Below the pieces are notes generated by a model that ran no database searches, had not been told where the DNA came from, and worked only from the letters and a program-made list of their open reading frames with translations. Positions 16,131-25,688 of a stretch of 64,000 nucleotides of DNA are shown here, one piece after another (position 1 is the first letter of the stretch; every line of letters starts with the position of its first letter). This DNA is from Lentilitoribacter sp039986595 (lineage in GTDB: Bacteria; Pseudomonadota; Alphaproteobacteria; Rhizobiales; Rhizobiaceae): the NCBI GenBank assembly GCA_039986595.1, contig JBDWQJ010000010.1, positions 1-64,000 on the forward strand. The letters are read 5' to 3'. The position numbers and the translations under genes were made by a program.

Positions 16131-17579
16131 ATGACAAAATTTCAAAATAATCTTGTTAGTATATGGCGTATAAATACCCGTAAGGCATTGTTTACAATGT
16201 GCTTAATCATTGTTGGAGGCGTTGTTTCTGCAACAGCGGAGAATTTAAAAAGACTTCCGTCTTCACAACAAGAATTGAAAATGTCATTCGCGCCATTGGT
16301 TAAACAAACCTCAGAAGCTGTAGTCAATGTTTATGCTGAACGAATGGTCAAGCAACGCTCACCTTTCGATGGTGATCCTTTTTTTGAACGGTTCTTTGGC
16401 CGCCAGATGCCTAATCGTACTGAACGTCAATCATCGTTGGGCTCTGGTGTGGTAATAGATGCCTCTGGAATTGTAATTACTAATCATCACGTAATTGAAG
16501 GTGCAGACGATATTAAAGTCGCGTTTTCAAATGGACGCGAATATTCAAGTCGAATTTTGCTTAAAGATGAAAGCGTTGATATCGCGATCTTACAGATCGA
16601 AGACGATCGGCGCGATAGCCCCGGATTTAAAGCACTAACATTTGGCAATTCTGATGCGCTTGAAGTTGGCGATATCGTTCTTGCTATTGGTAACCCTTTC
16701 GGTGTTGGGCAAACTGTAACAAGCGGGATTGTTTCTGCATTGGCGCGAAACCAAGTGGGCGTTTCTGATTTTGGGTTTTTCATCCAAACAGATGCAGCGA
16801 TTAATCCAGGCAATTCCGGCGGCGCACTCATTGATATGAATGGCAACTTGATTGGTATTAATACCGCCATATTTAGCCGCTCAGGCGGATCAAACGGGAT
16901 AGGCTTTGCAATACCTGCAAATATGGTTCGCGCCGTCACATCCGCAGCTATTGGCGGTAATGACACATTTGTCAGACCATTTATTGGAGCGACATTTGAA
17001 CCGGTAACGTCTGATATCGCAGAAGCCCTTGGATTAAATCGTGCAATTGGTGCATTGGTAAGCGCGCTTGCACCTGATGGACCGGCGGAGCAGGCGGGCT
17101 TGCGAGAGGGTGATGTTGTGTTTGCGTTTAATGGACAACCTGTCCAGCACCCTGATGCACTTGGCTATCGATTGGCGACAGCTGGAATTGGTTCAACCGT
17201 TGAGCTTGGTGTTCATTCTCGCGGGCAAAACCGCGGCGTTCAAATCAAACTTTCCGAACCTCCACGTGATTTGGCGCCACAAACGCGTGTTATTACCGGG
17301 CGCGTACCGTTCTCTGGGGCAGAAGTTGCAGAGTTAAACCCATATTTGGCTGATCAGTTAAAACTACCTGCCAATCGCAAAGGGATTGTCATTTTGGGTA
17401 TCGAGCGCGGCAGCATAGCTCAGCGCTATGGTTTTAGACCCGGTGATATTCTCACAGCATTATCTAATCGGCCAATTGAAACCATGTCGGCATTAGAAAG
17501 CGCATTAGAACGTTCGACGAGTGTTTGGCGTGTCGAGATCATTCGAAATGGTCGCCGTATTCGCCAAGTTCTTCGTTAA
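16131..17579 (+). CDS. Do-like periplasmic serine protease (DegP/DegQ family)
   Basis: An HtrA-family protease of 482 residues that degrades or refolds damaged envelope proteins. An N-terminal membrane or signal segment lies at about residues 18-35. The trypsin-like domain has the full triad: H120 in ITNHHVI, D150 in DESVDIAIL and S229 in NPGNSGGAL. Two PDZ domains follow (about 280-370 and 395-480). The 3' end is close to rarA, 17 bases away, so both are probably cotranscribed. Which Deg paralogue it is cannot be decided, so no symbol is given. Confidence 0.93.
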   Translation: MTKFQNNLVSIWRINTRKALFTMCLIIVGGVVSATAENLKRLPSSQQELKMSFAPLVKQTSEAVVNVYAERMVKQRSPFDGDPFFERFFGRQMPNRTERQSSLGSGVVIDASGIVITNHHVIEGADDIKVAFSNGREYSSRILLKDESVDIAILQIEDDRRDSPGFKALTFGNSDALEVGDIVLAIGNPFGVGQTVTSGIVSALARNQVGVSDFGFFIQTDAAINPGNSGGALIDMNGNLIGINTAIFSRSGGSNGIGFAIPANMVRAVTSAAIGGNDTFVRPFIGATFEPVTSDIAEALGLNRAIGALVSALAPDGPAEQAGLREGDVVFAFNGQPVQHPDALGYRLATAGIGSTVELGVHSRGQNRGVQIKLSEPPRDLAPQTRVITGRVPFSGAEVAELNPYLADQLKLPANRKGIVILGIERGSIAQRYGFRPGDILTALSNRPIETMSALESALERSTSVWRVEIIRNGRRIRQVLR

Positions 17580-17596
17580 AAGCTATAGCTATCCCT

Positions 17597-18913
17597 ATGA
17601 ACGATCTATTTAATGAACCCAACGAAGAAATCTCTGCTGTAAATGAAGCATCGCGACCGTTGGCTGATAGATTACGTCCGGCAACCCTGAGCGAAGTGAC
17701 AGGACAAGAACACCTCACAGGTGATGATGGTGCCTTAACTCGGATGATTGAAGCGGGCACTTTGGGCTCTATGATCTTTTGGGGACCGCCCGGTACAGGT
17801 AAAACGACAGTCGCACGATTGCTTGCAGGGCAAGGCGATTATGCATTTGAACAAATTTCAGCGATTTTCTCCGGTGTTGCGGAACTTAAAAAAGTGTTTG
17901 AAATGGCGCGGACACGCAAACTTTCGGGCCGTCAAACATTGCTATTTGTTGACGAGATCCATCGTTTTAATCGTGCTCAGCAGGATAGCTTTTTACCGGT
18001 GATGGAGGATGGAACAGTTATTCTCGTCGGCGCGACGACTGAAAATCCGTCTTTTGAGCTTAATGCGGCGCTTTTATCGCGCGCAAGAGTGCTGAGTTTT
18101 AAATCACATAATCCAGATAGCATTGGTGCTCTTTTGAGCCGAGCTGAAGAGATTATGGAAAAGCCGCTACCTCTTGATGATGATGCGCGAATTGCACTTG
18201 TGCGAATGGCTGATGGTGACGGACGCGCTGCACTCACGTTATCTGAAGAAGTGTGGCGTTCAGCCCGTGATGGTGAGGTGTTTGACACAGATGGCTTATC
18301 TGAAATCGTCCAAAGGCGTGCGCCAATTTATGATAAAGGTCAGGATGGGCACTACAATCTGATTTCAGCTTTACATAAGGCAGTTCGAGGTTCTGACCCT
18401 GATGCAGCTTTATATTATCTATGCCGGATGTTTGATGCAGGCGAAGATCCTTTATATCTGGGTCGCAGAATGGTTCGCATGGCATCTGAAGATATTGGTA
18501 TGGCAGACCCACAAGCGCTTGTCATTACAAATGCTGCCAAAGATGCTTATGACTATTTAGGCTCGCCTGAAGGTGAATTAGCGCTTGCGCAAGCTTGTGT
18601 TTATCTAGCAACAGCACCCAAATCCAACGCTGTTTACGTGGCTTATAAAGCTGCACGCCGTGATGCAAAAGAGCATGGCTCGCTCATGCCGCCTAAGCAC
18701 ATTTTAAATGCGCCAACAAAGCTGATGAAACAAGAAGGTTATTCCGATGGGTATCGGTATGATCATGATGCGCCTGACGCTTTTGCAGCACAGGAATTTT
18801 TCCCAGATAAAATGGGTCGTCACATCTATTACGACCCACCAGACCGCGGGTTTGAGCGTGAAATTAACAAGCGAATAGAGTTTTGGAATAAAAGACGGCG
18901 TGGTGATAGCTGA
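17597..18913 (+). CDS. rarA: Replication-associated recombination protein A (AAA+ ATPase)
   Basis: RarA/MgsA (438 residues) is a clamp-loader-like AAA+ protein acting at stalled replication forks. Walker A is GPPGTGKTT near residue 65, Walker B is LLFVDEIHRFNRAQQD, and sensor 1 is VGATTENPSFELN. The C-terminal tetramerisation region with KGQDGHYNLISALHKAVRGS and MPPKHILNAPTKLMK is typical. The frame extends upstream to 17525 inside the protease gene, but ATG 17597 (MNDLFNE) fits the family. Confidence 0.95.
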   Translation: MNDLFNEPNEEISAVNEASRPLADRLRPATLSEVTGQEHLTGDDGALTRMIEAGTLGSMIFWGPPGTGKTTVARLLAGQGDYAFEQISAIFSGVAELKKVFEMARTRKLSGRQTLLFVDEIHRFNRAQQDSFLPVMEDGTVILVGATTENPSFELNAALLSRARVLSFKSHNPDSIGALLSRAEEIMEKPLPLDDDARIALVRMADGDGRAALTLSEEVWRSARDGEVFDTDGLSEIVQRRAPIYDKGQDGHYNLISALHKAVRGSDPDAALYYLCRMFDAGEDPLYLGRRMVRMASEDIGMADPQALVITNAAKDAYDYLGSPEGELALAQACVYLATAPKSNAVYVAYKAARRDAKEHGSLMPPKHILNAPTKLMKQEGYSDGYRYDHDAPDAFAAQEFFPDKMGRHIYYDPPDRGFEREINKRIEFWNKRRRGDS

Positions 18914-18986
18914 GGATTTAACCGCTATTGAGCTTTCGTGATAAATCTTGCTTGGTTTTTGATCTGCAATCGTCTATCAGAGCGCT

Positions 18987-19367
18987 ATGATGAAACATCT
19001 CCTTCTTGTTGCAAGTGGTGGCGCGGTTGGCGCTTGTCTGAGATATCTAACGGGTATCGCAGCTTTAAGATGGTTTGGTGCAAGTTTTCCGTGGGGCACA
19101 TTGATGGCCAATGTGATCGGTTCTTTCGCTATGGGTGTTTTGGCAGAGTTTATTGTCCGTAAACTGGGTGCAAGTAGCGAATTAAGGCTGTTGTTAATGA
19201 CAGGCTTGCTTGGCGGTTACACAACATTTTCAGCGTTTTCATTGGATGCTGTTTTGCTTATTGAGCGCGGGGCTTATTCCGCAGCAACGGGCTATGTGTT
19301 GGCAAATGTAATCGGCTCGATCATCGCTTTGTTGCTTGGGTTAATATTGGCAAGAAGTTTGTTTTAA
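18987..19367 (+). CDS. crcB: Fluoride exporter CrcB
   Basis: A 126-residue protein with four membrane helices of the CrcB/Fluc family, which forms dimeric fluoride channels in the inner membrane. GGAVGACLRYLTG, FPWGTLMANVIGSFAMG and TGLLGGYTTFSAFSLDAV are the conserved helix motifs. No fluoride riboswitch is visible in the 73 bases upstream, so it is probably expressed with rarA. Confidence 0.93.
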   Translation: MMKHLLLVASGGAVGACLRYLTGIAALRWFGASFPWGTLMANVIGSFAMGVLAEFIVRKLGASSELRLLLMTGLLGGYTTFSAFSLDAVLLIERGAYSAATGYVLANVIGSIIALLLGLILARSLF

Positions 19368-19396
19368 GCTGCAAATGCAGCATGAGAGAGGCCATT

Positions 19397-20392
19397 ATGG
19401 CAGGCGTTGAATTAAAAAGTGTGGATGAAGATGAAGGCGGCATGCGCCTTGATAGATGGTTTAAGGATCATTATCCGGGTTTAGGCTTTGGTAAATTACA
19501 AAAACTTATCCGATCCGGACAAGTTCGCGTTGATGGTGGACGGGCAAAATCAGATACGCGTGTTCAGCCCGGTCAAACAATCCGAGTACCTCCGCTAGAT
19601 GTTGATCATAAAGGTGCAAAACCGATTACTGAAAAGACTATGCGTAATCATGGTGATGGTGATCTTTTAGCGCAAATGCTCATTCATGAAGACCCAAAAG
19701 TCTTTGTATTTAACAAACCTTCAGGTTTGGCAGTGCAGGGCGGCTCAGGTCTTAATCGCCATGTCGATATGCTTTTAGAATCTTGGCGCAACAAAAAGGG
19801 TGAAAAGCCCCGTCTTGTGCACCGACTTGATCGTGATACTTCTGGAGTATTGGTGGTTGCACGTACGCGTGGCGCTGCACAAGCGCTTACTGCTTCATTC
19901 CGCACACGCGATGCGAAGAAAAAATATTGGGCTCTTGTCCAAGGTGCGCCGTATAAACGTGAAGGACGCATTTCGACCTGGTTGATCAAAGATCAATTGC
20001 TTGATGGCGATCGTATGCGGGTGTGCGAACACGGTGAGAAGGGTGCAGATCATGCAATTTCTTATTACCGCACGGTTGAAACGGCGGGTCGTGATTTAAC
20101 GTGGCTTGAAATGGAGCCGCATACAGGCAGAACGCACCAGCTGCGTGTTCATGCGCAATATTTAGAATGTCCGATTATCGGCGACCCTAAATATTTAACC
20201 AGCGATCACCACTGGCAATTCCCAAATGGTATTCAAAAACGCCTGCATTTGCATGCAAGATCAATCTCTATTCCGCACCCATCTGGGGGCATGTTAGAGG
20301 TTACAGCGCCTCTACCACCGCATATGGTGCAGACATGGAACTTACTTGAGTTTGATGAGCGTACTGCCGAGCAAGAGGATGACAGCCGATGA
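19397..20392 (+). CDS. RluA-family 23S rRNA pseudouridine synthase (RluC-like)
   Basis: The 331-residue enzyme has an N-terminal S4 RNA-binding domain (about 15-75; GKLQKLIRSGQVRVDGGRAK) and a pseudouridine synthase domain with the catalytic aspartate in HRLDRDTSGVLVVA near residue 145. GRTHQLRVHAQYLECPIIGD follows as in RluC/RluD. In Alphaproteobacteria this locus is often called rluC; the exact uridine target is not provable from sequence. ATG 19397 has GAGAGAGG five bases upstream and is preferred to ATG 19382. The stop overlaps the next gene (ATGA). Confidence 0.9.
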   Translation: MAGVELKSVDEDEGGMRLDRWFKDHYPGLGFGKLQKLIRSGQVRVDGGRAKSDTRVQPGQTIRVPPLDVDHKGAKPITEKTMRNHGDGDLLAQMLIHEDPKVFVFNKPSGLAVQGGSGLNRHVDMLLESWRNKKGEKPRLVHRLDRDTSGVLVVARTRGAAQALTASFRTRDAKKKYWALVQGAPYKREGRISTWLIKDQLLDGDRMRVCEHGEKGADHAISYYRTVETAGRDLTWLEMEPHTGRTHQLRVHAQYLECPIIGDPKYLTSDHHWQFPNGIQKRLHLHARSISIPHPSGGMLEVTAPLPPHMVQTWNLLEFDERTAEQEDDSR

Positions 20393-21039
20393 AGTTGGTA
20401 TTGTTTGACTGTGATGGTACGCTCGTTGATAGTGCTGATGTCATTCATAAATGCATGGCAGCTGCATTTTACGACCATGGTTTTTCCGCGCCTAGCTTGG
20501 CGGCAACTAAATCAATTATTGGTTTAAGTCTTCATGATGCGATGAGCGATTTACTCGCCGGGCAACACATTGATGATCTTGATCGCATGGTGCAAGATTA
20601 CAAAGATCACTTCTTTAAAATCCGCACAAGCGAAAATTTGCTCGAGCCACTTTATGATGGTGTGGCGGAATTGTTGGATCAATTGCACAGCATAGATGAC
20701 GTGATCTTGGGCATTGTCACAGGCAAATCCCGCCGCGGGGTCAATGCCATATTAGATGGTCACGGTCTGCGTTCGCATTTTATAACATCTCGCACCGCAG
20801 ATGATTGTCCATCAAAGCCGCATCCTGCCATGGTTTTAGAATGCTGTGATGAGGTTGGTATTGCACCAGCGCAAACAATAGTCATCGGAGATGCAACATT
20901 TGATATGCAGATGGCGCAAAATGCGAATGCTGGATCCGTTGGTGTTGATTGGGGTTATGCTTCGGTTGCTGATTTGGAAGAAACTGGTGCGAACCAAATT
21001 GTGAGCAAACCGTCAGAAATATTTGATATTATTAGGTAA
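20389..21039 (+). CDS. HAD-family hydrolase (phosphoglycolate-phosphatase-like)
   Basis: A 216-residue haloacid-dehalogenase-type phosphatase. Motif I DCDGTLVDSADVIHK is at residues 6-20, motif II LGIVTGKSRRG holds the threonine, and motif IV VIGDATFDMQMAQNA holds the acidic pair. The cap domain between I and II is of the helical type. The substrate is unknown. It is coupled by ATGA to the pseudouridine synthase and lies just before the ATP12 gene, a conserved neighbourhood in Rhizobiales. Confidence 0.9.
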   Translation: MKLVLFDCDGTLVDSADVIHKCMAAAFYDHGFSAPSLAATKSIIGLSLHDAMSDLLAGQHIDDLDRMVQDYKDHFFKIRTSENLLEPLYDGVAELLDQLHSIDDVILGIVTGKSRRGVNAILDGHGLRSHFITSRTADDCPSKPHPAMVLECCDEVGIAPAQTIVIGDATFDMQMAQNANAGSVGVDWGYASVADLEETGANQIVSKPSEIFDIIR

Positions 21040-21042
21040 AAC

Positions 21043-21825
21043 ATGCGTGATATTTTAAGTGATATGAACGAAAAATCTCTTCAAGAAAGAGATCCGATGC
21101 GTGATGTGCAAAAGCAAACTGCACTACCAAAACGGTTTTATAAAGATGTAAGCGTTGCTCGGGACGGTGAAGAATTTGTCATTTTGCTTGACGGTAAAAC
21201 GGTCAAAACACCTGCAAAAAAATCACTATCTATCGCAAGTGAAGTTATTGCCAATGCAGCGGCTGCAGAATGGCGAGCGCAGGAAGAACTCATCGATCCT
21301 GCAAAAATGCCGATCACACGTATGACCAACACAACAATCGATGGTGTTGCCGATAATCCCGATGCTGTGTTTGAAGAGATTGTTAAATTCTCAGGCACAG
21401 ATCTTTTGTTTTACAGGGCAGAGTCGCCATCTGGTTTGGTTGCGCTTCAAGCTGAACATTGGGACCCTGTGATCGACTGGGCGGCCAATAATTTAGGCGC
21501 GCGTTTTGTTTTAACCGAAGGTATTATGCACGTTAATCAGCCTTCTGAAGCGATTAAAGCCTATGCAAATGCATTGCGCCGATATTCATCACCTCTTGCG
21601 CTAACCGGCCTACATAGCGCCACCACGCTCACCGGATCTGCACTGCTCGGGCTGTCAATTGCCGAGCAGCAACTCACGGCGGAAGAGGCATGGGCTGCAG
21701 CACATGTTGATGAAGATTGGAATATATCTCAATGGGGTACAGATGATGAAGCTGAAAAGCGTCGTCTCTTCCGCTGGGCAGATATGCAGGCCGCATGCCT
21801 TCTTATTGAGAATTCTTCTTCTTAG
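21043..21825 (+). CDS. ATP12-family F1-ATPase assembly chaperone
   Basis: This 260-residue protein belongs to the ATP12 family, which in mitochondria chaperones the F1 alpha subunit and has alphaproteobacterial counterparts. LPKRFYKDVSVARDGEEFVI begins the domain, then LLDGKTVKTPAKKSL, AAAEWRAQEELIDPAKMPIT and LLFYRAESPSGLVALQAEHW, all typical. In-frame ATGs at 21064 and 21097 are possible later starts, because the first 25 residues are not conserved. It ends the rluC-HAD-ATP12 run. Confidence 0.88.
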   Translation: MRDILSDMNEKSLQERDPMRDVQKQTALPKRFYKDVSVARDGEEFVILLDGKTVKTPAKKSLSIASEVIANAAAAEWRAQEELIDPAKMPITRMTNTTIDGVADNPDAVFEEIVKFSGTDLLFYRAESPSGLVALQAEHWDPVIDWAANNLGARFVLTEGIMHVNQPSEAIKAYANALRRYSSPLALTGLHSATTLTGSALLGLSIAEQQLTAEEAWAAAHVDEDWNISQWGTDDEAEKRRLFRWADMQAACLLIENSSS

Positions 21826-21914
21826 TTGTGAGATAAAACTGACTTAGTGTTAACCCTCGGTTAAGCATAAAATGAAATGTTTCCTTAAGTTTTAGCTTAG
21901 GGGATTCGCGCGTC

Positions 21915-22865
21915 ATGTTCGCCGTTACACAAGATATCAGTTCTAAATTTCGAATTAGGCCGCTTTGGCTTGTGATGGTTGCATGCATGATGGTTCTATC
22001 ATCTTGTGCAAGTAAGAAAAGGGCGGTGTCTACTTCGCCTGTCGTGGAGACTACGTATCAAATAACGCGCGTTGATGTGGCTGCACTGGATGCATCCGGG
22101 AATGGTTTTGCAAATCAACTAGCATTTGCTTTACGTAATTCGCTGGGCACGCCTCGCAATGGATTTGCGAAAAAGGCTAAGCTTTATGTCCGCGTATTGC
22201 CTATTGGCACCATCAGGGATCCTAATTGGGCATTGGCAGCACGCGTTGCCAATTTAGGTGGTCCAACTGTTAGCGTGAATGTGCGCTTGGCAGATGATGT
22301 GACAGGGGCAACATTGAACTCGGCGCAATTGAGTGCATATTCAACCAGTGACAACCCAAGAACAGGTGCAATTGTACTTGAAGAGAAGATCGTTGCTCAA
22401 ATCAGGCAATTTGTTGGGTTAAATCTTTATGCGCCTCGTCCAATCTCAAATGCTGATCCTGATAATTCAGTTTATGTGCCGAATACTCAAAATAACACTG
22501 CAAACACCCCAACAACACTGGTGCCAACATTAAAGCCGCGTATGGCTGATCCATTGTTAAATGGCGAAATTACACCAAAAACATCAGTCAACGATCTTCG
22601 CAAGAAGACAAAAAAGGTTGATGAGGAAATGACCTTGGAAGCTCAAGAGATGAAAAAGATTGTCGAAGAAGAGCTATCTAAAAAGCCGGTTGTTCCTGAA
22701 CCGAAAATGGAAAAGCCAAAAATGGAAAAACCAGCTGTAGTTCCTATGGTGAAAACCGAAGAAAAAGTTATGCCAAAGAAAGTTGAACCGACTGTCGGAG
22801 ATGATGATGATGGCGAGTTATGTATTGTCACTGTAGAAAACGATTGTCTGGCAGTAACGCAGTAA
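21915..22865 (+). CDS. Predicted lipoprotein of unknown function
   Basis: The 316-residue product has a hydrophobic N-terminus and a lipobox LSSC with the acylated cysteine at residue 31, so it should be a membrane-anchored lipoprotein. Residues 45-170 look like one compact domain (VDVAALDASGNGFANQLAFA), possibly related to DUF4136/ABC-type auxiliary periplasmic domains, but I do not recognise a family with confidence. The C-terminal 110 residues are low-complexity, rich in Lys, Glu and Pro, with a PKMEK repeat, and end in a Cys-containing acidic segment. It is convergent with fghA and shares its hairpin. Confidence 0.65.
   Translation: MFAVTQDISSKFRIRPLWLVMVACMMVLSSCASKKRAVSTSPVVETTYQITRVDVAALDASGNGFANQLAFALRNSLGTPRNGFAKKAKLYVRVLPIGTIRDPNWALAARVANLGGPTVSVNVRLADDVTGATLNSAQLSAYSTSDNPRTGAIVLEEKIVAQIRQFVGLNLYAPRPISNADPDNSVYVPNTQNNTANTPTTLVPTLKPRMADPLLNGEITPKTSVNDLRKKTKKVDEEMTLEAQEMKKIVEEELSKKPVVPEPKMEKPKMEKPAVVPMVKTEEKVMPKKVEPTVGDDDDGELCIVTVENDCLAVTQ
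22701..22730 (+). repeat. 15-bp tandem repeat coding PKMEK twice
   Basis: CCGAAAATGGAAAAG is followed directly by CCAAAAATGGAAAAA, two 15-bp units differing at two bases. They encode PKMEK-PKMEK in the charged tail of the lipoprotein. Confidence 0.75.
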
Positions 22866-22903
22866 CTGCCAAGGTCTAACAGATTAGTAAATCAATACGA
22901 TAT

Positions 22904-22928
22904 AAGAGCGCCTAGCTAAGGCGCTCTT
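22904..22928. terminator. Bidirectional hairpin between the lipoprotein gene and fghA
   Basis: AAGAGCGCC (22904-22912) and GGCGCTCTT (22920-22928) form a perfect 9-bp stem with a 7-base loop. It overlaps the fghA stop codon and lies 39 bases after the lipoprotein gene, so it can serve both convergent genes. T-runs are short on both strands. Confidence 0.65.
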
Positions 22929-23745
22929 TATGCCATTTAAGATGATCATCCATAAAGCTTGAAATAAAGAAATAGGAGTGATCGTAGTTTGGATGCATAC
23001 GCAAAGTTAATGGAATATCATTTTGCTTACATACATCTTCAAGCAACCAAGGTCTCAGACCATTATCCAAGAAATTATCTGACTTACCCTGATCTACTAA
23101 GAATTCTGAAAATTTAGCACCATCTTCAATCAGAGCTGTTGCGTCATATTTGCGCCACTTACTTTCGTCTCTACCAAGATAGCTCTCAAGCGCTGGACGT
23201 GACCAATCAGCAGTCATCGGTTGAGTGATGGGTGCGAAAGCAGAGCAGCTTTTAAACGTGTTTGAGTTCTTCAAAGCCAGCGTTAAAGCGCCATGGCCGC
23301 CCATGGAGTGGCCAAAGATGCCTTGTTTGGACATGTCGACGGGGAAATGCTCTTTGATGACCTCAGGAAGCTCTTCTATAATATGGCTTTCCATTTGGTA
23401 ATATTGAGACCAAGGTTCTTCGGTCGCATTAAGATAAAATCCCGCACCTTTACCCATTTGCCAGTTGGTAAGCTCATCAGGTACACCTTCACCACGCGGG
23501 CTTGTGTCGGGACATACAATGATAAGTCCCAGTTCTGCGGCCATTTTGCGGTATTCTCCCTTATCCATCACATTGGAATGATTGCAGGTTAAGCCGGATA
23601 AATACCATAGAACCGGGCAGGGTCCATTTTTTGCTTGCGGTGGGAGATAAACAGCAAAGGTCATCTCGCAATTACAAAATGTGGAATCAATGGTGTAAAC
23701 ACCTTGAACTCCGCCGTGGGCGAAGTTCTGGGAGACAACTTTCAT
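22912..23745 (-). CDS. fghA: S-formylglutathione hydrolase
   Basis: The 277-residue esterase-D-type enzyme hydrolyses S-formylglutathione to formate and glutathione, the second step of formaldehyde detoxification. The alpha/beta hydrolase nucleophile is S147 in GHSMGGHGAL. YLSGLTCNHSNVMDKGEYRK contains the conserved cysteine, and HPNYDHSYFFISSFMDDH near the end contains the catalytic histidine. It lies 18 bases downstream of frmA on the same strand, so the two steps are one operon. Confidence 0.96.
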   Translation of the reverse strand: MKVVSQNFAHGGVQGVYTIDSTFCNCEMTFAVYLPPQAKNGPCPVLWYLSGLTCNHSNVMDKGEYRKMAAELGLIIVCPDTSPRGEGVPDELTNWQMGKGAGFYLNATEEPWSQYYQMESHIIEELPEVIKEHFPVDMSKQGIFGHSMGGHGALTLALKNSNTFKSCSAFAPITQPMTADWSRPALESYLGRDESKWRKYDATALIEDGAKFSEFLVDQGKSDNFLDNGLRPWLLEDVCKQNDIPLTLRMHPNYDHSYFFISSFMDDHLKWHKERLS

Positions 23746-23763
23746 GTTTAAGTCCTTATCGGT

Positions 23764-24873
23764 TTAAAATTCAATCACACTGCGGATTGATGTGCCTGCA
23801 TGCATCAAATCAAACGCTTTGTTGATATCATCAAGTGGCATTTTGTGGGTGATCATTGGATCAATCTCAATTTTTCCATCCATGTACCAGTCAACAATTT
23901 TTGGCACATCTGTGCGGCCACGTGCACCACCAAATGCTGTTCCACGCCATGAGCGGCCCGTTACAAGCTGGAATGGGCGTGTGGATATCTCTTGGCCTGC
24001 ACCAGCAACGCCAATGATAATGCTTTCACCCCAACCTTTATGCGCGCATTCAAGTGCTTGCCGCATAACCTTGGCGTTACCAATACATTCAAAGCTGTAG
24101 TCCGCGCCGCCTTTGGTGAGATCAACGAGATAAGGCACTAAATCACCTTCAACTTCGCTTGGATTGACGAAATGGGTCATGCCAAACTTCTCGCCCCATT
24201 CTTTTTTGTCGTTATTTAAATCAACACCAACAATCATTTCAGCGCCAATGAGACGAAGACCTTGCACAACGTTGAGACCAATACCGCCAAGGCCAAAGAC
24301 AACTGCGCGGCAACCTGGTTCTGCTTTAGCTGTGTTGATCACTGCGCCAATTCCGGTTGTGACACCGCAACCAATGTAGCAGACTTTATCAAATGGAGCG
24401 TCTGGGTTAATTTTTGCGAGCGCAATTTCTGGCAAAACTGTGTAATTCGCAAATGTTGACGTGCCCATATAGTGGAAGACTTTTTCGCCATTGATTGAAA
24501 AACGGCTTGAGCCATCCGGCATAAGCCCTGCACCTTGCGTTGTGCGAATGGCTTGGCAAAGATTTGTCTTTGGATTGAGGCAATACTCACATTCTCGGCA
24601 TTCAGGGGTATAAAGTGGAATAACATGATCGCCTTTTTTAAGGCTGGTTACACCTTCGCCCACATCAACAACGACACCTGCGCCTTCATGACCTAAGATT
24701 GCTGGGAAAATACCCTCAGGGTCTGCACCTGACAGTGTGAACTCATCTGTGTGACACACGCCCGTAGCCTTGATTTCCACCAATACTTCACCCGCTCTTG
24801 GTCCATCAAGTGAAACAGTTGTGACCTCTAACGGTTTGCCAGCTTGAAAAGCGACCGCAGCCCGAACATCCAT
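23764..24873 (-). CDS. frmA: S-(hydroxymethyl)glutathione dehydrogenase (class III alcohol dehydrogenase)
   Basis: The 369-residue zinc enzyme oxidises S-hydroxymethylglutathione to S-formylglutathione with NAD. Catalytic zinc ligands C40 and H62 (GHEGAGVV) and the structural zinc cysteines C92, C95, C98 and C106 are all present. VFGLGGIGLNVVQGLRLIGA is the nucleotide-binding fold. It is the first gene of the frmA-fghA pair. In the literature it is also called adhC, adhI or flhA, so the symbol is a matter of convention. Confidence 0.96.
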   Translation of the reverse strand: MDVRAAVAFQAGKPLEVTTVSLDGPRAGEVLVEIKATGVCHTDEFTLSGADPEGIFPAILGHEGAGVVVDVGEGVTSLKKGDHVIPLYTPECRECEYCLNPKTNLCQAIRTTQGAGLMPDGSSRFSINGEKVFHYMGTSTFANYTVLPEIALAKINPDAPFDKVCYIGCGVTTGIGAVINTAKAEPGCRAVVFGLGGIGLNVVQGLRLIGAEMIVGVDLNNDKKEWGEKFGMTHFVNPSEVEGDLVPYLVDLTKGGADYSFECIGNAKVMRQALECAHKGWGESIIIGVAGAGQEISTRPFQLVTGRSWRGTAFGGARGRTDVPKIVDWYMDGKIEIDPMITHKMPLDDINKAFDLMHAGTSIRSVIEF

Positions 24874-25029
24874 ATTTGTACTCCCAAATCAGTTTAATTT
24901 GTCTCAAAGTGTCAAAAAACTAAAAACCTGACAAGGATAAATCGGTGCGGATATGATTTTGTTTGTTATCAATACCCATAAACACCCGTTTATTGAATGT
25001 TAATGATCTTGAGTTTCAATCAAAGGCAG

Positions 25030-25060
25030 AGCCTGCTGTAAGGCTACGGGGATGATCCCG
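25030..25060 (+). promoter_or_regulatory. Two small hairpins upstream of the first paralogue
   Basis: AGCCT (25030-25034) pairs with AGGCT (25041-25045), and CGGGG (25047-25051) pairs with TCCCG (25056-25060). They lie next to each other about 30 bases before ATG 25092 within the 218-base gap to frmA. No known riboswitch is recognised. A regulatory role is only suggested by position. Confidence 0.3.
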
Positions 25061-25091
25061 ACAACATTTCATGACGAGATGGACATAAAAA

Positions 25092-25625
25092 ATGAAGCAA
25101 ATAGCACCAGACATGGATACCTCTGTCCAAATGACAGATATCATCAAGTCAAAATCTATTCAGCCGCACGATGTATTTAAGCTTAGAAATACCATCTATA
25201 AAGACGGCATCACCACCCAAAAACAAGCAGCGACCTTGGTCGCACTGGAAAAAGTCTGCACAGATAAATGCGCTGACTGGACTGATTATTATGTTACCTC
25301 ACTTGCTGATTATATTCTTTGCCACTGCGAACCGCATGGTGGTATCAGTGATTCAAATAGTGATTGGTTGCGCCGTGTGATCACACAAAATGGTTTGGTT
25401 AGAACGCAAAATGAGTTCCAGCTGTTGAAAAGCCTTCTTGAGCGCGCTGTGCCTGCTGCACCTTCGTTCTGTGCTTTGGTTTTAGATCAATTACATCAAG
25501 CTATGTTGGGATTCCCAAAAGGCAACGTGGACAAGCCTATATCGCAGCTTGATGCAGGTTTATTGCCAACATCTAGCAGCATGGATGTGCTGGATGAATT
25601 GAGCCGCACAGTACCTTTCAATTAA
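25092..25625 (+). CDS. Unknown protein, paralogue 1 of a tandem pair
   Basis: A 177-residue protein that I do not recognise. It has no signal peptide or membrane segment. The core (residues 15-135) aligns with the next gene: LRNTIYKDGITTQKQAATL here against LRQEVFPNGIENRQDVATL there, then LADYILCHCEPHGGISDSN against IADYLLFAEGEHGVINDTQ. It has several cysteines (VCTDKCADW and LCHCEP) that are only partly kept in the partner. The spacing, frame and matching leader indicate that the pair arose by duplication. Confidence 0.75.
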   Translation: MKQIAPDMDTSVQMTDIIKSKSIQPHDVFKLRNTIYKDGITTQKQAATLVALEKVCTDKCADWTDYYVTSLADYILCHCEPHGGISDSNSDWLRRVITQNGLVRTQNEFQLLKSLLERAVPAAPSFCALVLDQLHQAMLGFPKGNVDKPISQLDAGLLPTSSSMDVLDELSRTVPFN

Positions 25626-25688
25626 ATTTAAATTCTTAACCATCTTTGTTGGGTGAATGGAAACACCTGGTGGTTATGTATTGCGTAC

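Noticed and set aside
18914..18986. Fluoride riboswitch upstream of crcB
   Set aside because: None of the conserved GGNGAUG...CC core elements of the crcB RNA is present in the 73-base gap.
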